The notes under the pieces were generated by a model. The model was given only the letters and a program-made list of their open reading frames with translations. It did not search any database and was not told where the DNA came from. The translations under genes and the position numbers were made by a program. Shown here in pieces: positions 37,196-49,529 of a stretch of DNA of 64,000 nt. Source of the DNA: Nautilus pompilius (lineage: Eukaryota > Mollusca > Cephalopoda > Nautilida > Nautilidae); NCBI GenBank assembly GCA_018389105.1, contig JACATO010000036.1, positions 186,001-250,000 of the forward strand. Reading direction: 5' to 3'. Position 1 is the first letter of the stretch, and each line of letters starts with the position of its first letter.

Positions 37196-40100
37196 TGAAA
37201 ATAGTTAATTCTTCCTCTGAACGAAATTAATAATTAACTAATTTTGTGTTGGATTTGTTTTGATGGGGTGTGCTGATAGTGAGGTGTGGCCGCCAGGTGG
37301 CGTCAGATCAGGAATAGAGAATAAGCTGTCTCCTCTTTACTAGGTGTTTTAAAGGCCGATCGAATGACATCTTTTAGCTGTAGGCACGACGATTTAAAAA
37401 GCCACGTCTGGCGAAATTTGAAAATCTTGCAATACGGTCGACGGACGTGGTGCCAGGTGGTTACCTACTGTAGACTGTTCTTTCCCCTAACCGCAATTTC
37501 TCTCCTTTGTTTCTTCGAAGACGGTCGGGGCAGCCAAGCGAGCCGACCGAGACTCTCGTCATCTATCAGAGCTACACGGGCAGCTTCCTCGCGATGCTGT
37601 TCAGCTCACCGAATCCTCCTCTCAAAGCTGTCGGTCGTCATCCGACCATGTAGAAAAGAAGGAAGAAAAAAACAACCCCATTTCGTTCTTTCTAGAACTT
37701 ACGCCAGTTAATAATCTAAATTTAATATATATATATATATAACGCTAATAAAAACAGCTGTCCTAAGATGTCCCTGGAAGTCTGTACGCGGCCATTGCAA
37801 AAGAAAAACAACAACAGAAGTAAAAATTTATCATGCATGACGAGAGATATTCCGATGGAAAAAAATTCTTGATAAACACAAAGATGCTTCTCGTTTAGCT
37901 GTATGACTCCTGTGATTTATCTACGTTTGAGAGAATTTCTGCAGTAGAATTAACAGCGTTGCGTTTTTTACTGCCGTCTGGAATTAACGTTGCTGGGTAA
38001 TTCTTCTTCGATTATAGTCGTCCACAACAAGTGTAAGTATACTTATTGCTATGGTTACCGCTAACAGGCTTGCCAGTGTCGACCCTCGTGGGATCTGGAA
38101 GTTCCGTCTGCACAGCAGAAAACGGAAAATTCCGAACTGTTTATCTGTGAGAGGAAACTACAGGTTTTCCAAACTAAGACGGTCCCCAACAGAGATTTAA
38201 TCAGCCCTTCAGCAGCCGGTACGATACGCACTTGCCCATCCCCTGTTCCTATATATGTATATAAAGCGAACCAAGCATTGTATAATTCTATAGTCGATTT
38301 AAGACATCTGCTATACGTCTAAGATATTCTCTGGTTGCCAGGGTGTCACTATCGATCTCGTTTTACTAGAATGGCGTTAACAGTGTTTTTTAAGTCCCGT
38401 GGACACGACGCGCGATCAGCGGGGTGAGGGGAGCCTATTTGCGGAAGTTTTGACCGGCCCATGGCTGCCTGCCCCTAGATAAATCACTTGAAACCGTAAG
38501 CGAACCCTTCAGTGCTCGAAAGCCGACATCATACGTTTGTTAAAGAGATTGGTAGGGAGAACAAAGCCTCTGCGGTATACTACTTAAGGTGAAGGGATAG
38601 AGTTACAGAGGTAGAGGGGCAGGAAGTCAAACACCTCCACAGTGTCCCCGCCTCCCCTTAACAGATGGATCACCAGTCCAGCAATTAGGGATCGAGGTCC
38701 GCCTCGCATGTTTTTTTTTCCCCTTCTTTTTAACGAATAAAGTTGCGGTTCACATCCGCGTTAACCAGCACGTGGCGATGTCGGCGGCTAACGTTCGATT
38801 TTATCGCCGAACGGGCTAACCCCAGGCCTGAAAACGATAATAATTCCGATGCTCGAAGACGAGCTGTTGGATATCAATGGGGGGAGGGATCCTTGTTTGT
38901 AGATTGACTTTCGGTGAGGAGTAAATACTCCACGTAAGTCTAGAATTGCGGCGATCACGTGGCATCTCTGTCCGCGTTCACCGGGCGCCGAGGCAGGGTT
39001 GTAGCAGCTCCACCGTTATTCATCCGCGAAGAAGGGGCCCGAGTCGGCGAATCGGTTAAGGGGGGGGGGGAGAGAGACCCGTGTTTGCGCCGGCTTTGTG
39101 GAAAACTTGGCGAGTGGATGGATGACATGCACGCCGGAGTCATCCCTTCTCGGCGTCTGCTGGTAAGGTTGCCTAGGCGACATGGCGGCGCGCGGACGGC
39201 CCCCCCCCCGGGTGTCGATCGTGCTGGATTTACGGTTCATTCACTGAGGCTGTCCGTCTGTCTGCTCCTCCCCCCTAACCAGTGGGTGGTTGAGAATTCG
39301 AAAACCAGCAAGAAAAAAGGCCAGATTAACAAGCGAGAAACACAAGGACAAAGGTAAAAGTAGATAGTTCATAACTGCTCCTCTCGTATTTAGTACCTTT
39401 ACCTGAAGATCGCCCGCGGGTGACAGCTGCCGTGAGACCGTACAATCTTTCTATAGCAGCGCGTATTTGAGATTTCGGTTCGGGGAGGAGACCCGACCGG
39501 CCCTCCCGCCGCGCGAGACCGCCTTCAAAGGGTCTGACAAGCCGAGAACAGTTCTCCTCCTGGATTAAGATACTGCAGACGATCATTTTACTTCTCCCTC
39601 CCCCCCACACATTATTATTATTATTATCATCATCATTCGCTCTTGCAAGACCCACTCTGCTTCCTTCCCAACCATTTCGTCCTCTTCAATTACTGCCGGT
39701 TGCCACAGCGCCGAGCGCGAACTAGCGATTTTCGCCGTCGTCTGCTTCTCTGAAGCGGTTTCCCGCGTTCCGCTGTAATTGATCGACTGTTTCTCGACCC
39801 TAGAAGATCGTCCCCTACCATCTCCTTTGTTGGGCCCCCACGTCGCGCGCCGGTCCCGGCCGGGCGGCCTATACAGTTTCCAGCTTCTCCGCCCGGTCAT
39901 AGAGTACCTTCGGGGAGGATGAGTAACGCCACAAGGGATTAGTTGGGTTAGGGTCCGACAATTAAACTATTTACCGTCGCGCACACAAGAAATCAACTCC
40001 TGTCAGCATCCACGCGGGGCGGGAGTCCGCTTCCTGTTGATCGTTTGGGCTTTTGGAGTGTTAGAAGGAAGCGGTGCGTTGTTCCCGGTGTAAGTCGACC

Positions 40101-40275
40101 GAGGAAGCGCTGAGTTCAGCGCCCCCCCCTCTCTCTTGTCGTTTGTTTCCTTCTGGAATATTATGTAAAATCAGCCTATTTCCCGGGCAGCCCAGCGCCT
40201 GTTTTACAAGCATAAATAATGTAATTCTTGCGATCAAGGATTCAGAAAAAAGAAACAAAAGGCGGTATATATATA
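37196..40275. other. Non-coding stretch, no supported gene
   Basis: CTCF-like motif at 37,289-37,306; (TA)n at 37,724-37,741; poly-G and poly-C runs near 39,061 and 39,200. A few frames of 100-130 codons overlap on opposite strands at 38.9-39.9 kb without recognisable motifs. Confidence 0.4.
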
Positions 40276-40436
40276 TATGTGTTGCCCGAAAACCCGGATT
40301 TGCGGAATGAACCTGGACTCCACTCCATGTGTGTTGCCCGAAAACCCGGATTTGCGGAATGAACCTGGACTCCACTCCATATGTGTTGCCCGAAAACCCG
40401 GATTTGCGGAATGAACCTGGGCTCCACTCCACCCAA
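40276..40436. repeat. 52-bp tandem repeat, 3 copies
   Basis: GTGTTGCCCGAAAACCCGGA, TTTGCGGAATGAACCTGGAC, TCCACTCC repeated with a 52-base period (GTTGCCCG at 40281, 40333 and 40385). Only linker bases and one G/A differ, so the expansion is recent. Confidence 0.97.
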
Positions 40437-43400
40437 CAAAACGTTAATCTAGAGTTCGTGTTATTATTTTTCTAGCTGCGTTGTTGCGGTTGATATTCTA
40501 AAAAAAACAATGCGGAAGACTTTCGCTAGCAGACCAAAAACAACTGTCCGCTAGGTGTATTAGCCTTCAGGGGCGAAGAGGTAATTACGGAGCACTTTCT
40601 CCCTATCATAACATTACGCCGCGGTGTTTGTTTGTATTAGCCGCGGCCTGTACGGCTCAGACTGGCGGCCCAATTTTTGTTGACAGAATTCAGCCAGGAA
40701 CTTCGAAAAGCCCGGAGAGATGACGGCGTTGATGTTTAGGGGTAACTGCCGACAAGTAACATATGCGGGGGGTGGGAGAGAAACGAAGGAAAATATGGCG
40801 CCCAGAAATGAAGAGGCATGGGCGAGCGAAAGCCGGCGCTGAGATTCGACGTATCTATGACAGCAAACATGGCAGATGGCCATTAGCAACACGGACGGGT
40901 TCGGTAGGGAGGATACGGGCGTGTTGATACAGGTGAGAACCATTCAGCGACGGCACAAGAAAAGAAAAGTTGAACACTAACGTCGCCATTAGCACGGGAG
41001 TTAGGCGGGTTCTTCTGGGGTGTTGTTTTTGTGAGACCTTAAATTTGGCTGTGTTCACGAAACTGGGAGGGGGGTTGGTGGTACAAGAGCATCTGGTAGT
41101 AAAGACGGAGACTGCCATTTCTCTGAGGGGCGCACTTCGTCGTTTTTGATACGTTAAATAGGCGCTTCTCAAAGTGAGCCATGTGGCCCCTTAATGGGGC
41201 GCAGCGCATATCTGCGGGGCCACACGAATTTCCACAGTCGGGCGTACAACTTCCTTTTTGGTATTGATCAGCACATTTTAAAACGAACTAACACTTAATA
41301 GTGGACCCCTGTTCAGTTCTTTGGCTGGTTTCTTATCAGTTACTGTGAGAAATGTTGTTGTGGTAAGCGACGACTTCCCTGCGCTTCGATTCGACCACCG
41401 TACACATACTTCAGGGCCCCCCCCCGATTACACGTCACGCCACGTTTTTTTTGTTATTTATCTTATTTAGACACTGGAGGGGCCACGGTGGTTAAAGAGG
41501 TCTGAAAAATGCGTGTGGGCGGGCACTGACAAAATAAGTTTAAGAAACCCCGTGTTAGATGATCCGGGGAAATTTCTTTTATTTCTAAATTATGATTCGG
41601 TGTTTTGTTTATTCTCCAGTGACCCTTATGACGCCAAGATCTGCATTACAGCAGCATCTCGTTTCTCAGATCTGATTCAATCGGCGCTGGTTTCTCGTGT
41701 TATGTTGCAGTAGATCGTATTAGTTCCGTCGATATTAGAGAGCAGACAGCCATCAACGTTCACGCTAAATATGCAGAGAAAATAAACCGTTTTTCACGCG
41801 ATCCCTAAACCGCTTCACGAACACCCCACCCCTCCTCTCTCCCTTCCATCCTCTCATCAGCTACTACTTCCACTCATCCGGTTGTCGGAGAAATGTTGTT
41901 TGTTTTCCTTAATATCCAATCTTACAGACGGTTTAACCAGCCCTCGCCCTGTATTTCTTTTACGCCGCTACATGTTTCCGACGCCGCCGTCACATTCACC
42001 TGTAACAGACCGGTTCTGAGCTGATTAATAATGCCAGGCCTGCGAGGCCGATCCTTGCAACAGAAGACTGTAGAGTAGATCACGATCATTTACGACGTTT
42101 AAGGGGTCTATTCGCATTAGCTATTGGTTTGTCTGGGTCGTCCCCTCGGCTCAGACAGACCCGAACCGTCCGTCGGTGTGGACCACTTCGCGGAAAGCGT
42201 CAAAAGATAAATTCGTTTCCACTGGTGGCGAGGTCGTGGACCCGCCACGCGCACTATTTTTTCCCAGCGCATTCCGCTTGTGTTCGCCTGAGTGCGCGTA
42301 TTCTTGCACGCAAGATTTCTTCACTTCGTCCTCGCGGGAGCGCTTAAACTAAGGGAAAGTCTATTGTGGAGTTATTAAGGGTCCTCCAGTCCCTTCAGCG
42401 ACAATTAGAGAGAAAATTCTCCATCGAGCAGAAAGTCATACATCCAGTAATTGCTAAATCCATTAGACACGGCAGCGGCTTTTGTTACCAAGCAACACCC
42501 CCCCCCCTGGCTGCATCCCTATCCCCATCAGCTAGTTTGGTGCTTTTTAGCGCGTGTTTTTTTGTTGTTTTTTTTTTTTTTTTTTGGTATCAACAAATTA
42601 GATTTTTCGCGGCTATTACAGTTACTGCAGCCATTTATCTTGGCATCAGCGCGATCCCAGAGGCTTAGCGCACAGATAAGATCAAAAAGACTCCGCTAGA
42701 AACGCTACGAGTAACCTGCAGCGTCAATTCGTCCTATTAATTTCCATTATTATATGTAAACGCCGTGGCACCTGCGTGTAATTATCTGTCTTTTACAAAA
42801 TTTTCTTTGTCTCCCCCCCCCTCTCATTATTGAAGCTGCTTCTTACGTTACTCTAGTTCTATTTAAATGCTGTAAAATGGACCCGACTGGCGGGAGGACG
42901 GTCACCGGTTAGTCGTACATCCTGCTGTGAATCATCGGGTCCGGCTCTGCCTGTCGGTGGCCATGTTGACCGATGTTATCTTTGCACGTTATTCCTTCAA
43001 CTGCTGTTAGGCGGGCGGTCTGCGCCCGCTAGTTGTGACGTCATAAATAGTTCGCCGGTGACGTAGCAAGAACACGACGACACATCGAACTGTATGGAGC
43101 CGACCTCCTCCTCTCTTCCGGCAGTTAAGCCAGCTCATCAATGCAACGGAGCTAATAAATTAATTGTCATCTAAATTTGAATAGGCCTACGCGGTTCCTC
43201 GTTCTCACGTGACCAAGTAAAACGTTAAAAATCATGACGCGAACGTCATCGATGTTCATGGGTTCGGAGCTTGTTTCTCACGACCAAAATGTCTCCAGTG
43301 GAGTGCCACGGGGGCTTTAATCTTCATTCCGCCCTATTCTTAATTCAGTATGAAAGGTACCGACATCATTCCATCAGACGGTTGGCTTTCTGAGGTAAAA

Positions 43401-44734
43401 AAACAAAACTTTGTGTCCCGGAAATGGCGATGAGGCGGATCTCGTAGACTCGAGGCATATTTTGTTGATTTTTTCTAGCTAAAACTAAATATATATAATA
43501 AAATAATAAGCCATTTCGACCACAACCGTAAAGCTGAGTATGAAAAATAGTTTGCAGACTTCCCCCCCTAACCAACAACAAGAACAACGTAAATTAATCA
43601 GTTTATTTCCGTTTTCAATATTAAAAAAAAACAAACATTAAAATAGAATTCAAACACATATCGATTAAACCCTGACAAGATCCCGATTGCTGGTATTGTG
43701 GTAAAATATCTGAAAGTTATCTTCAAGGGAGAAAGAATAACATTTAAAAGCTTTCATATCATTGATGGGCGGCGATCCCTCGTGTGTTTGTCGCTCGCGG
43801 GTCGACCCCTGGAGACCTGTCACAGCTGACTAAGAGAGGCAAAAAATCGACCAAATGTCTCGACCAGTCCCAATCCTCTGCGCTCGCATCTCATCACCGA
43901 GTTGGCCGCCTAGAGAACGCGCACCTGCCAAATTCTCAAGAGATCAATACCGGCCTGGCAGGGTTTCTCACGTGTATCAATTTCGCTTGGCAAGTGCAGC
44001 GTCCTACTCTTCCTTTCTCCTCGGCCACATTGTTGGCGATATACCGATCGACCAAGGAAGAAGGTTCCTTAAACTCGGAACATTAATGGCGTAGCAAACC
44101 ACGTGGCTCGAGTGACAACACAGGCTCACGACGTTTATCGGCATAACCCGATATCGTTGGCCTCTGTTTTCAGGGTCTAGCTTCACCAGTTCTGCCTGCC
44201 CTCCTTTGAATGTCTTCTTTCGGGAATTTCAACCGTCTGCATTCACGATCCCAACGGTTCGTCGTGTCGGGGTCTATGACGTAAAAAAAGGATGTGACGT
44301 CGTCGGGCCTTTCGGATCTGCCATCGATGGCGACGTCAGGGCTTATCACTTGAGGACAGCACCGACAACGGTCAGCTTTCATTAGAATCGGCGCGCTCAA
44401 ATAAAAAAGATGGGGACTTAAATAGGGGAGAAGAAGAAGAAAATGGGAAAGTTAGATTTTAGCGAGTAGCATTTAAAGAGAACTGCTTCTGATGGAGCGG
44501 GTGGCCGGTCATTAGAGTGGGAGAATCCAATCGAATCGGAGAGATCGACTGACTGCCAACCTTCCCGCCCGCGGGCCACGGAGGCTCTTTTTGTCGCCGA
44601 ATATGATGCTGAAGCTGAAACCTCCAACCTGATTATCGACGGCCCCGCTCGGCTTCCTTTTGAAATTAGCGATCACGGAATCCATAGCCGGCGCGTGATT
44701 TCTGGGAGCAGTTCGGCTATTAGGAGGGGAATGG
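40437..44734. other. Non-coding stretch, no supported gene
   Basis: CTCF-like motif at 42,219-42,233; poly-C runs near 41,419 and 42,489; poly-T at 42,567-42,585. Short frames only. Confidence 0.4.
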
Positions 44735-44792
44735 ACGCTAACTCTCTCCATCTCTCTCTCTCTCATAATCCTCTCATCTCTCTCTCTCCCCA

Positions 44793-44828
<36 letters not shown>

Positions 44829-45002
44829 CTCTCTCTCCATCTCTCTCTCTCTCTCCGTCTCTCTCTCTCCATCTCTCTCTCTCTCTCCGTCTCTCTCTCT
44901 CCATCCTCTCTCTCTCTCTCTTCTCTCTCTCATAATCCTCATCATCTCTCTCTCCATCTCTCTCTCTTTCTCTTTCTCCCCCCCCCTCTCTTCTCTCTCT
45001 CG
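44735..45002 (+). repeat. (CT)n pyrimidine tract, ~270 bp
   Basis: Nearly uninterrupted CTCTCT with CCATCTC, CTCCGTCTC and CTCATAATCC spacers. It creates long artefactual frames: Leu/Ser-rich on plus, Arg/Glu-rich on minus (up to 186 codons). A mirror-symmetric polypyrimidine tract of this size can form triplex DNA in principle. Confidence 0.95.
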
Positions 45003-46007
45003 AGGAAACCCGGACCGTGGCGGGAGAGGGGACGGGCGTGAAATCAATACGAAGGCGCAACGAACGTTCCACGTTCCGTCTCGTACGTTGATGAAATGAT
45101 AATGTTTTTCTTCCTTTTTACACGTGTTCTCCCACCCACTGTCTCCCGTCTCCGCCGTCTGCGTTGCCAAAGCGACACACCCACACGCGCACGCACACAC
45201 TCATCCACTCCGTTCGTCAAACATCGTTATTCGCTTTCGAATAAAAATCTCCATGCTCCACAACAGAGACATCCAGCGTAAAGGCTGCTGAGAATTTCTT
45301 CTTCTTTTTATGACTGGTCGGAAGTCAGGTGTGCTCGAGGACATGAGAGGCCTCCCGATGCCATTACTCATTAATGCAGTCAAATGACGTGGAAGACGAC
45401 ATTTTGACAAGGAAAAGTTTCTAAATGCGGGATTATTATCTGACAGCACCCTTCATGGGTGGGCTATTTGTTGGTAACTCCCCCCTATTTTTTTTTCCAT
45501 TTATATCCCCCTTTTTTTAAATTTAGAGAAGAGAAATTGGACATTTAAGATATCGGGAAATCGCAGAATTTATTGATATTGTTTTACTGCTAATTCTACA
45601 AAACAAACATTTACAGATCTAAATTTAAAAAAAAAGCAACCTAAAGCACTGATTCCTGTACTGACTCTGGCGACTTCTGAATTAAACAAAAGAAACGAGA
45701 GATGTACCTGTTATCACGAGCTGTAGACTCCCTGCTATTTGCCAAGCGTGACGGAAAAAAAATAGGGAGAGTTCTAAGTTGCACAGACAAGGAACCGCAT
45801 CTTCTCTCGTTTGTCAGAAAACTAAATATAATGGTGTAAAACATACAGCGCCTTCAGCATCTCATCGTCACACTCGAATACAGGGTAAACTAAAAGCCAC
45901 TTATTTAAGATTTCTTAATAACTTTTGATCTAGTAAAGATAAAAATTGTGTTTTTGTTACTTGAAAAATAGTTTTATGCGGTTCTCACGACGCTTTCTTT
46001 TGTTCAG
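45003..46007. other. Upstream flank of the exon at 46.0 kb
   Basis: No coding frame. A first, non-coding exon could lie here because the next exon begins at an acceptor, but I cannot place it. Confidence 0.35.
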
Positions 46008-46214
46008 GTGTGAGAAAAGATGGCGCAGCAGACATCTAGCGGATCCGGGGGCGGGGTTCGAAATGGCTTGCCACGTGGGACTTCCGCTTGTAGGGATGGG
46101 CTCCTTCCAAAAAGGTATGCACCGAAACCATGTGATTTGGACGACTTAGAGGCCAAGATGAGCGAAGAGTTGAGCAATGACAAACAAAATTCTCGTGTTC
46201 GCTCTCATCAGAAT
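46008..46214 (+). CDS. Candidate first coding exon, unrecognised protein
   Basis: The exon is framed by a good acceptor (GCTTTCTTTTGTTCAG, ending 46007) and a consensus donor (CAGAAT|GTAAGT, GT at 46215). The ATG at 46020 sits in AAAAGATGGCGCAG, close to the TISU/YY1 start context. Coding part 46020-46214 is exactly 65 codons, ending in phase 0. The peptide is polar: Ser/Gly-rich start (MAQQTSSGSGGG), a basic patch (GLLPKRYAPKP), then an acidic helix-like segment (DLDDLEAKMSEELSNDK). No known domain is visible. CpG falls sharply just downstream, as in a methylated gene body. The gene is not identified and no downstream exon was found; the next 1.5 kb contain a dead Tc1 element. The frame stays open 60 bases past the donor, so an unspliced small ORF is possible. 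Confidence 0.55.
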
Positions 46215-46554
46215 GTAAGTGTTGCGCCTGAGGGATGTGTTGACCGCGTAGAAAGAACCTATGTTGAAATTTGATTGCAACTAAGGTAAATGGCGTGAAA
46301 ATATCTTTCAAATGTGACTAGAATAATGAAGTCTCTTCGTCTATTAGGACAAAAATGTATCAAATTCTTTTAAATGAAGGTTAACTTTTCAAGCATCCTC
46401 TGTGTGTGTGGGTGATATTTCTTTGGTAAAGCAGTAGCAACAAAAGAAAATTTAAATTTTTCACAGTGAGAAAACAACGGGAAAATAAGTGCATTAGAGA
46501 AGTAGTCCTTCCACTGCAACCCTTCTCGCCAGTTCTGTTTCCTAAAACTGCACA

Positions 46555-47735
46555 GTATTAAAAATAATTAAGGAAACGCACAAACAACGAGTTATTGCAA
46601 ATGAGAGACATATATAATATATAAGCTGCAGTATCACAGAAAATATACAAGGACAAATGAACGCGTTACAGTATTTGGTATGCGAGCTCTCTGCTTCACA
46701 TAGAGCTTGGCACCCTGTTTTCATATTCCAGTACAGGTATTCAATATCTAAATATCCTGTAGCACTTTTCACCATTAATCAAAGGAGCTTGGGTGTCATT
46801 TGTCTTCTCAGTTGACATATTAACCCCATATACTCTTATTGATGTTCATATAAGGCTTTTGTGCAAGCCAAGGCATCTTTGTGAGTGTTCCATTAGCCGC
46901 TTTATGTTCCAGATAGATTTTCACCGCATTTAGTGAAATCTTGGGGGCGAGTGTCATGTTGGAAGATGAATCACCGTCCAACCAGGTGTCTTCCTGAGGA
47001 CACGTCATTGATGGATGAGAATTGTCCTGTACCTGCGGGCTGCTGGTATACATTAGATTTTAATCAAATTCTTCAACACCGTTGGGTGATATGTAGCCCC
47101 ACACTTGCACTGATCCACTACCACCCTTTGTTGTAATTGTACAATGACTGTTATACCAAAACCGTCGTTGGTTATTGCCAAACAGTTCAAACTTGGAATT
47201 ACCTGTAAGGAAACCCTTTCCCAGACGTGGTCATCTCACTGTTTCATCTTTGCTGTTCGGTTGTCTCTCCTCAGCAAAGTCTTTCAGCAGGCAGCTGCAC
47301 AGCCATTGAGATCATTTTGCGTTGATGCTTATCTTACTGTTCTTGAAGAAATGTCAACCGTACTAGCAGCTAGGTCATCTTAGCTCATTGCCTAACATGT
47401 AAAAAAGCATACCCTTGGGTACTTAACATCATTTTTGGAGGGTTTGGGCTTTCTTCTTTGACCATGTACATTTTGAATAGTAGTAGGTTCACGTTTCCTC
47501 CTCGGAGTCTTGCATACAACTTTTTCTGAAACATGAAGTCGGGCTGCAAGCTGCCTTATTGACTACTTACTAAGACCTTGGTTTGTATACTTTTGTCATG
47601 TGATATTTCTTTCCCAGGAGCCATAATATTCACCAGACTAATATTACTGTCTAAACTTTTTATAGTTCCTCTGCAAGTTGGCAGTTTTTGATTGCTTGCA
47701 CGACAACTAATCAGTGTACTATATCAACAAATGAA
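46555..47735 (-). mobile_element. Degenerate Tc1-like DNA transposon
   Basis: Read on the minus strand from about 47,630, the N terminus is MAPGKEISHDKSIQTKVL, then a helix-turn-helix remnant (AARLHVSEKVVCKTPRRKRE). Later come SKFELFGNNQRRF, VWGYISPNGVEEF, and MPWLAQKPYMNINKSIWG. These match the order of Tc1 transposase landmarks (start, DNA binding, KFELFG strand, VWG motif, PWPAQSPDLNPIE block). The final Glu of the usual NPIE motif is replaced (NINKS), the first catalytic Asp region is lost, and stops and frameshifts separate every block. Ends are approximate; I could not confirm terminal inverted repeats. Dead copy, probably in an intron of the gene starting at 46.0 kb. Confidence 0.75.
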
Positions 47736-48047
47736 TGTACTACGGGGTATTATTTTCACACATGAGATGCGATTCTGTCACGTGTTATTTGTACTTTATA
47801 CCTAATCTGTTTTTTCTGTTTCCAATGATATATATATATATATATAATATGGAGGACTTTGGCTGCTCGAAACACTTTTCAAACAAATTAATTTCATTCT
47901 GGAACTTGGGTCATCAAGTATTATAAATTACCAGAACAAGGAACCAACCACGTGTAGTTATTATGATGAAATAACACATACAACTTTAGCAAAATTCAAA
48001 GCGACTTCTTCTGTCTAGGAGTTACAATTCTCCCCGGGTCCCGGGGG
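47736..48047. other. Non-coding stretch
   Basis: A (TA)n run at 47,829-47,845; otherwise AT-rich unique sequence. Confidence 0.4.
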
Positions 48048-48229
48048 GGGGGGGGGTGGGTTATAGCATACATCGAGGTAAGTGGTAACACCGAAATAAT
48101 ATTTTGTCGTACACCACACGAGATAAAAATCCTTTAAGGGGGGGGGGTGGGTTATAGCATACATCGAGGTAAGTGGTAACACCGAAATAATATTTTGTCG
48201 TACACCACACGAGATAAAAATCCTTTAAG
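48043..48229. repeat. Exact 91-bp tandem duplication with G runs
   Basis: GGGTGGGTTATAGCATACAT ... GATAAAAATCCTTTAAG occurs twice, with TTATAGCAT starting at 48061 and again at 48152. No substitution is seen between copies. Each begins with a poly-G run (14 and 10 G). Recent duplication, or an assembly artefact at a homopolymer. Confidence 0.95.
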
Positions 48230-49529
48230 CGAGTAAAACTCTCTTTTCTCTGTCAAAACTGGTTGGTGGCTCCTCACAAAATCTAGTGATCTTTAGGAAT
48301 ATTTCACAATTTTTTTTTTTTTGTCCCATCGTTTTCTGTTTCGTTTCCTTGTTCTTTACTGAACACGTGTCTCTTTTTAGCATAACCGACTTGGAGCTTT
48401 CGTTTGGCACTGCAGCTGAGCCAAACTTGTTCTGATCGGCTCAAAGTTACACGACGGGAGATACCCTAATCACCCGACTTCACGACTACTTCACGTGGAG
48501 CTCGCATCATGATACCATAAGGTGTCTTTCGTCTTTCTGTTTATCTTTTTTTTTTTTACGTATGAGGAATTAGTATATATTTTTTTAATTATTTTTCAGA
48601 GTAATTAACGCACCCGGTTACCTCCTCCTCGCCCGGGAAGATCCGAACTGTGACAGGGACTCGAGAGATAACACGGAGGGGAGACGTTAGGCTAAAGGCT
48701 AATGCGGCGTAGGAAAACTCCATCGGAGAGTTCGACAAGGGGAGCAAACAGCCTCTAGGCTCTGCAACAACAACAACAACAGAAAAGCAATGTAGCCGAA
48801 TTGTTAGCGGTCCGATGATATTGTCGGGCGGGTTTAGGGCTAAGATAGAATGGGAAAGACACGAAGTTCTTACCGAAAGCAATTTTATTTATTAATTTAA
48901 AAAAAAACAAACAAACAAACTCTCTCTTCTCTGGATGCCGGAACTCCTATGAGCAAACAAGGTCGACAAGCCGTCCCGTCCTCTCTGTTTTTACCCGACC
49001 ACGGAAACACCTTCGGCGTTTAATTCGAATCGTCAAACAAATGCCCGCCTCACTGGCCGGATAACCTACTATTGCAGGTCTCGACGAGACGGTACAACAC
49101 CGCGCACCTGCCTCACACGGCGCCGGAAGCACCGAAAGTACGGAAATGTTTGAGCCACGCGAATGAAAAAAGCAAAAAGGAAATTTCTCAATAGGCAAAA
49201 CCAGACAGACAAACTCCGATCGTGAGAAGTACCGGTGGGCTTTCCACGGGATACGCACCCTGCCAAAACCCAACATCTAATTACACAGTACAACGATTTT
49301 TTTTTTAAACACGTGATGTAATTCACGTTTCCAAACTAAAATTTTACGAGGATAACGAAAATGCATTTAACGGGTAGTTTTTGTGTAAATTTAAGGTTTT
49401 GATTATTACTGATTCAAAAGCAAATCACTATTAATTACAGACTTACATTTGAGCTTGTTATGATTATAAGGTTACTACTCACTTATCTAACTCTACATTG
49501 TTTCTTTTTAGATAAGAATAAATGATACA
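48230..49529. other. Non-coding stretch, no gene seen
   Basis: Poly-T runs at 48,310 and 48,548; an ACA/AAC run at 48,765-48,782. A pyrimidine-rich acceptor-like site (GTTTCTTTTTAG) lies at 49,499-49,511, just before the transposon-like frame. Confidence 0.4.

Noticed and set aside
44512-45200. Long Arg/Glu-rich and Leu/Ser-rich frames on both strands
   Set aside because: They translate the (CT)n tract; all frames of such a repeat stay open, so length is not evidence of coding.
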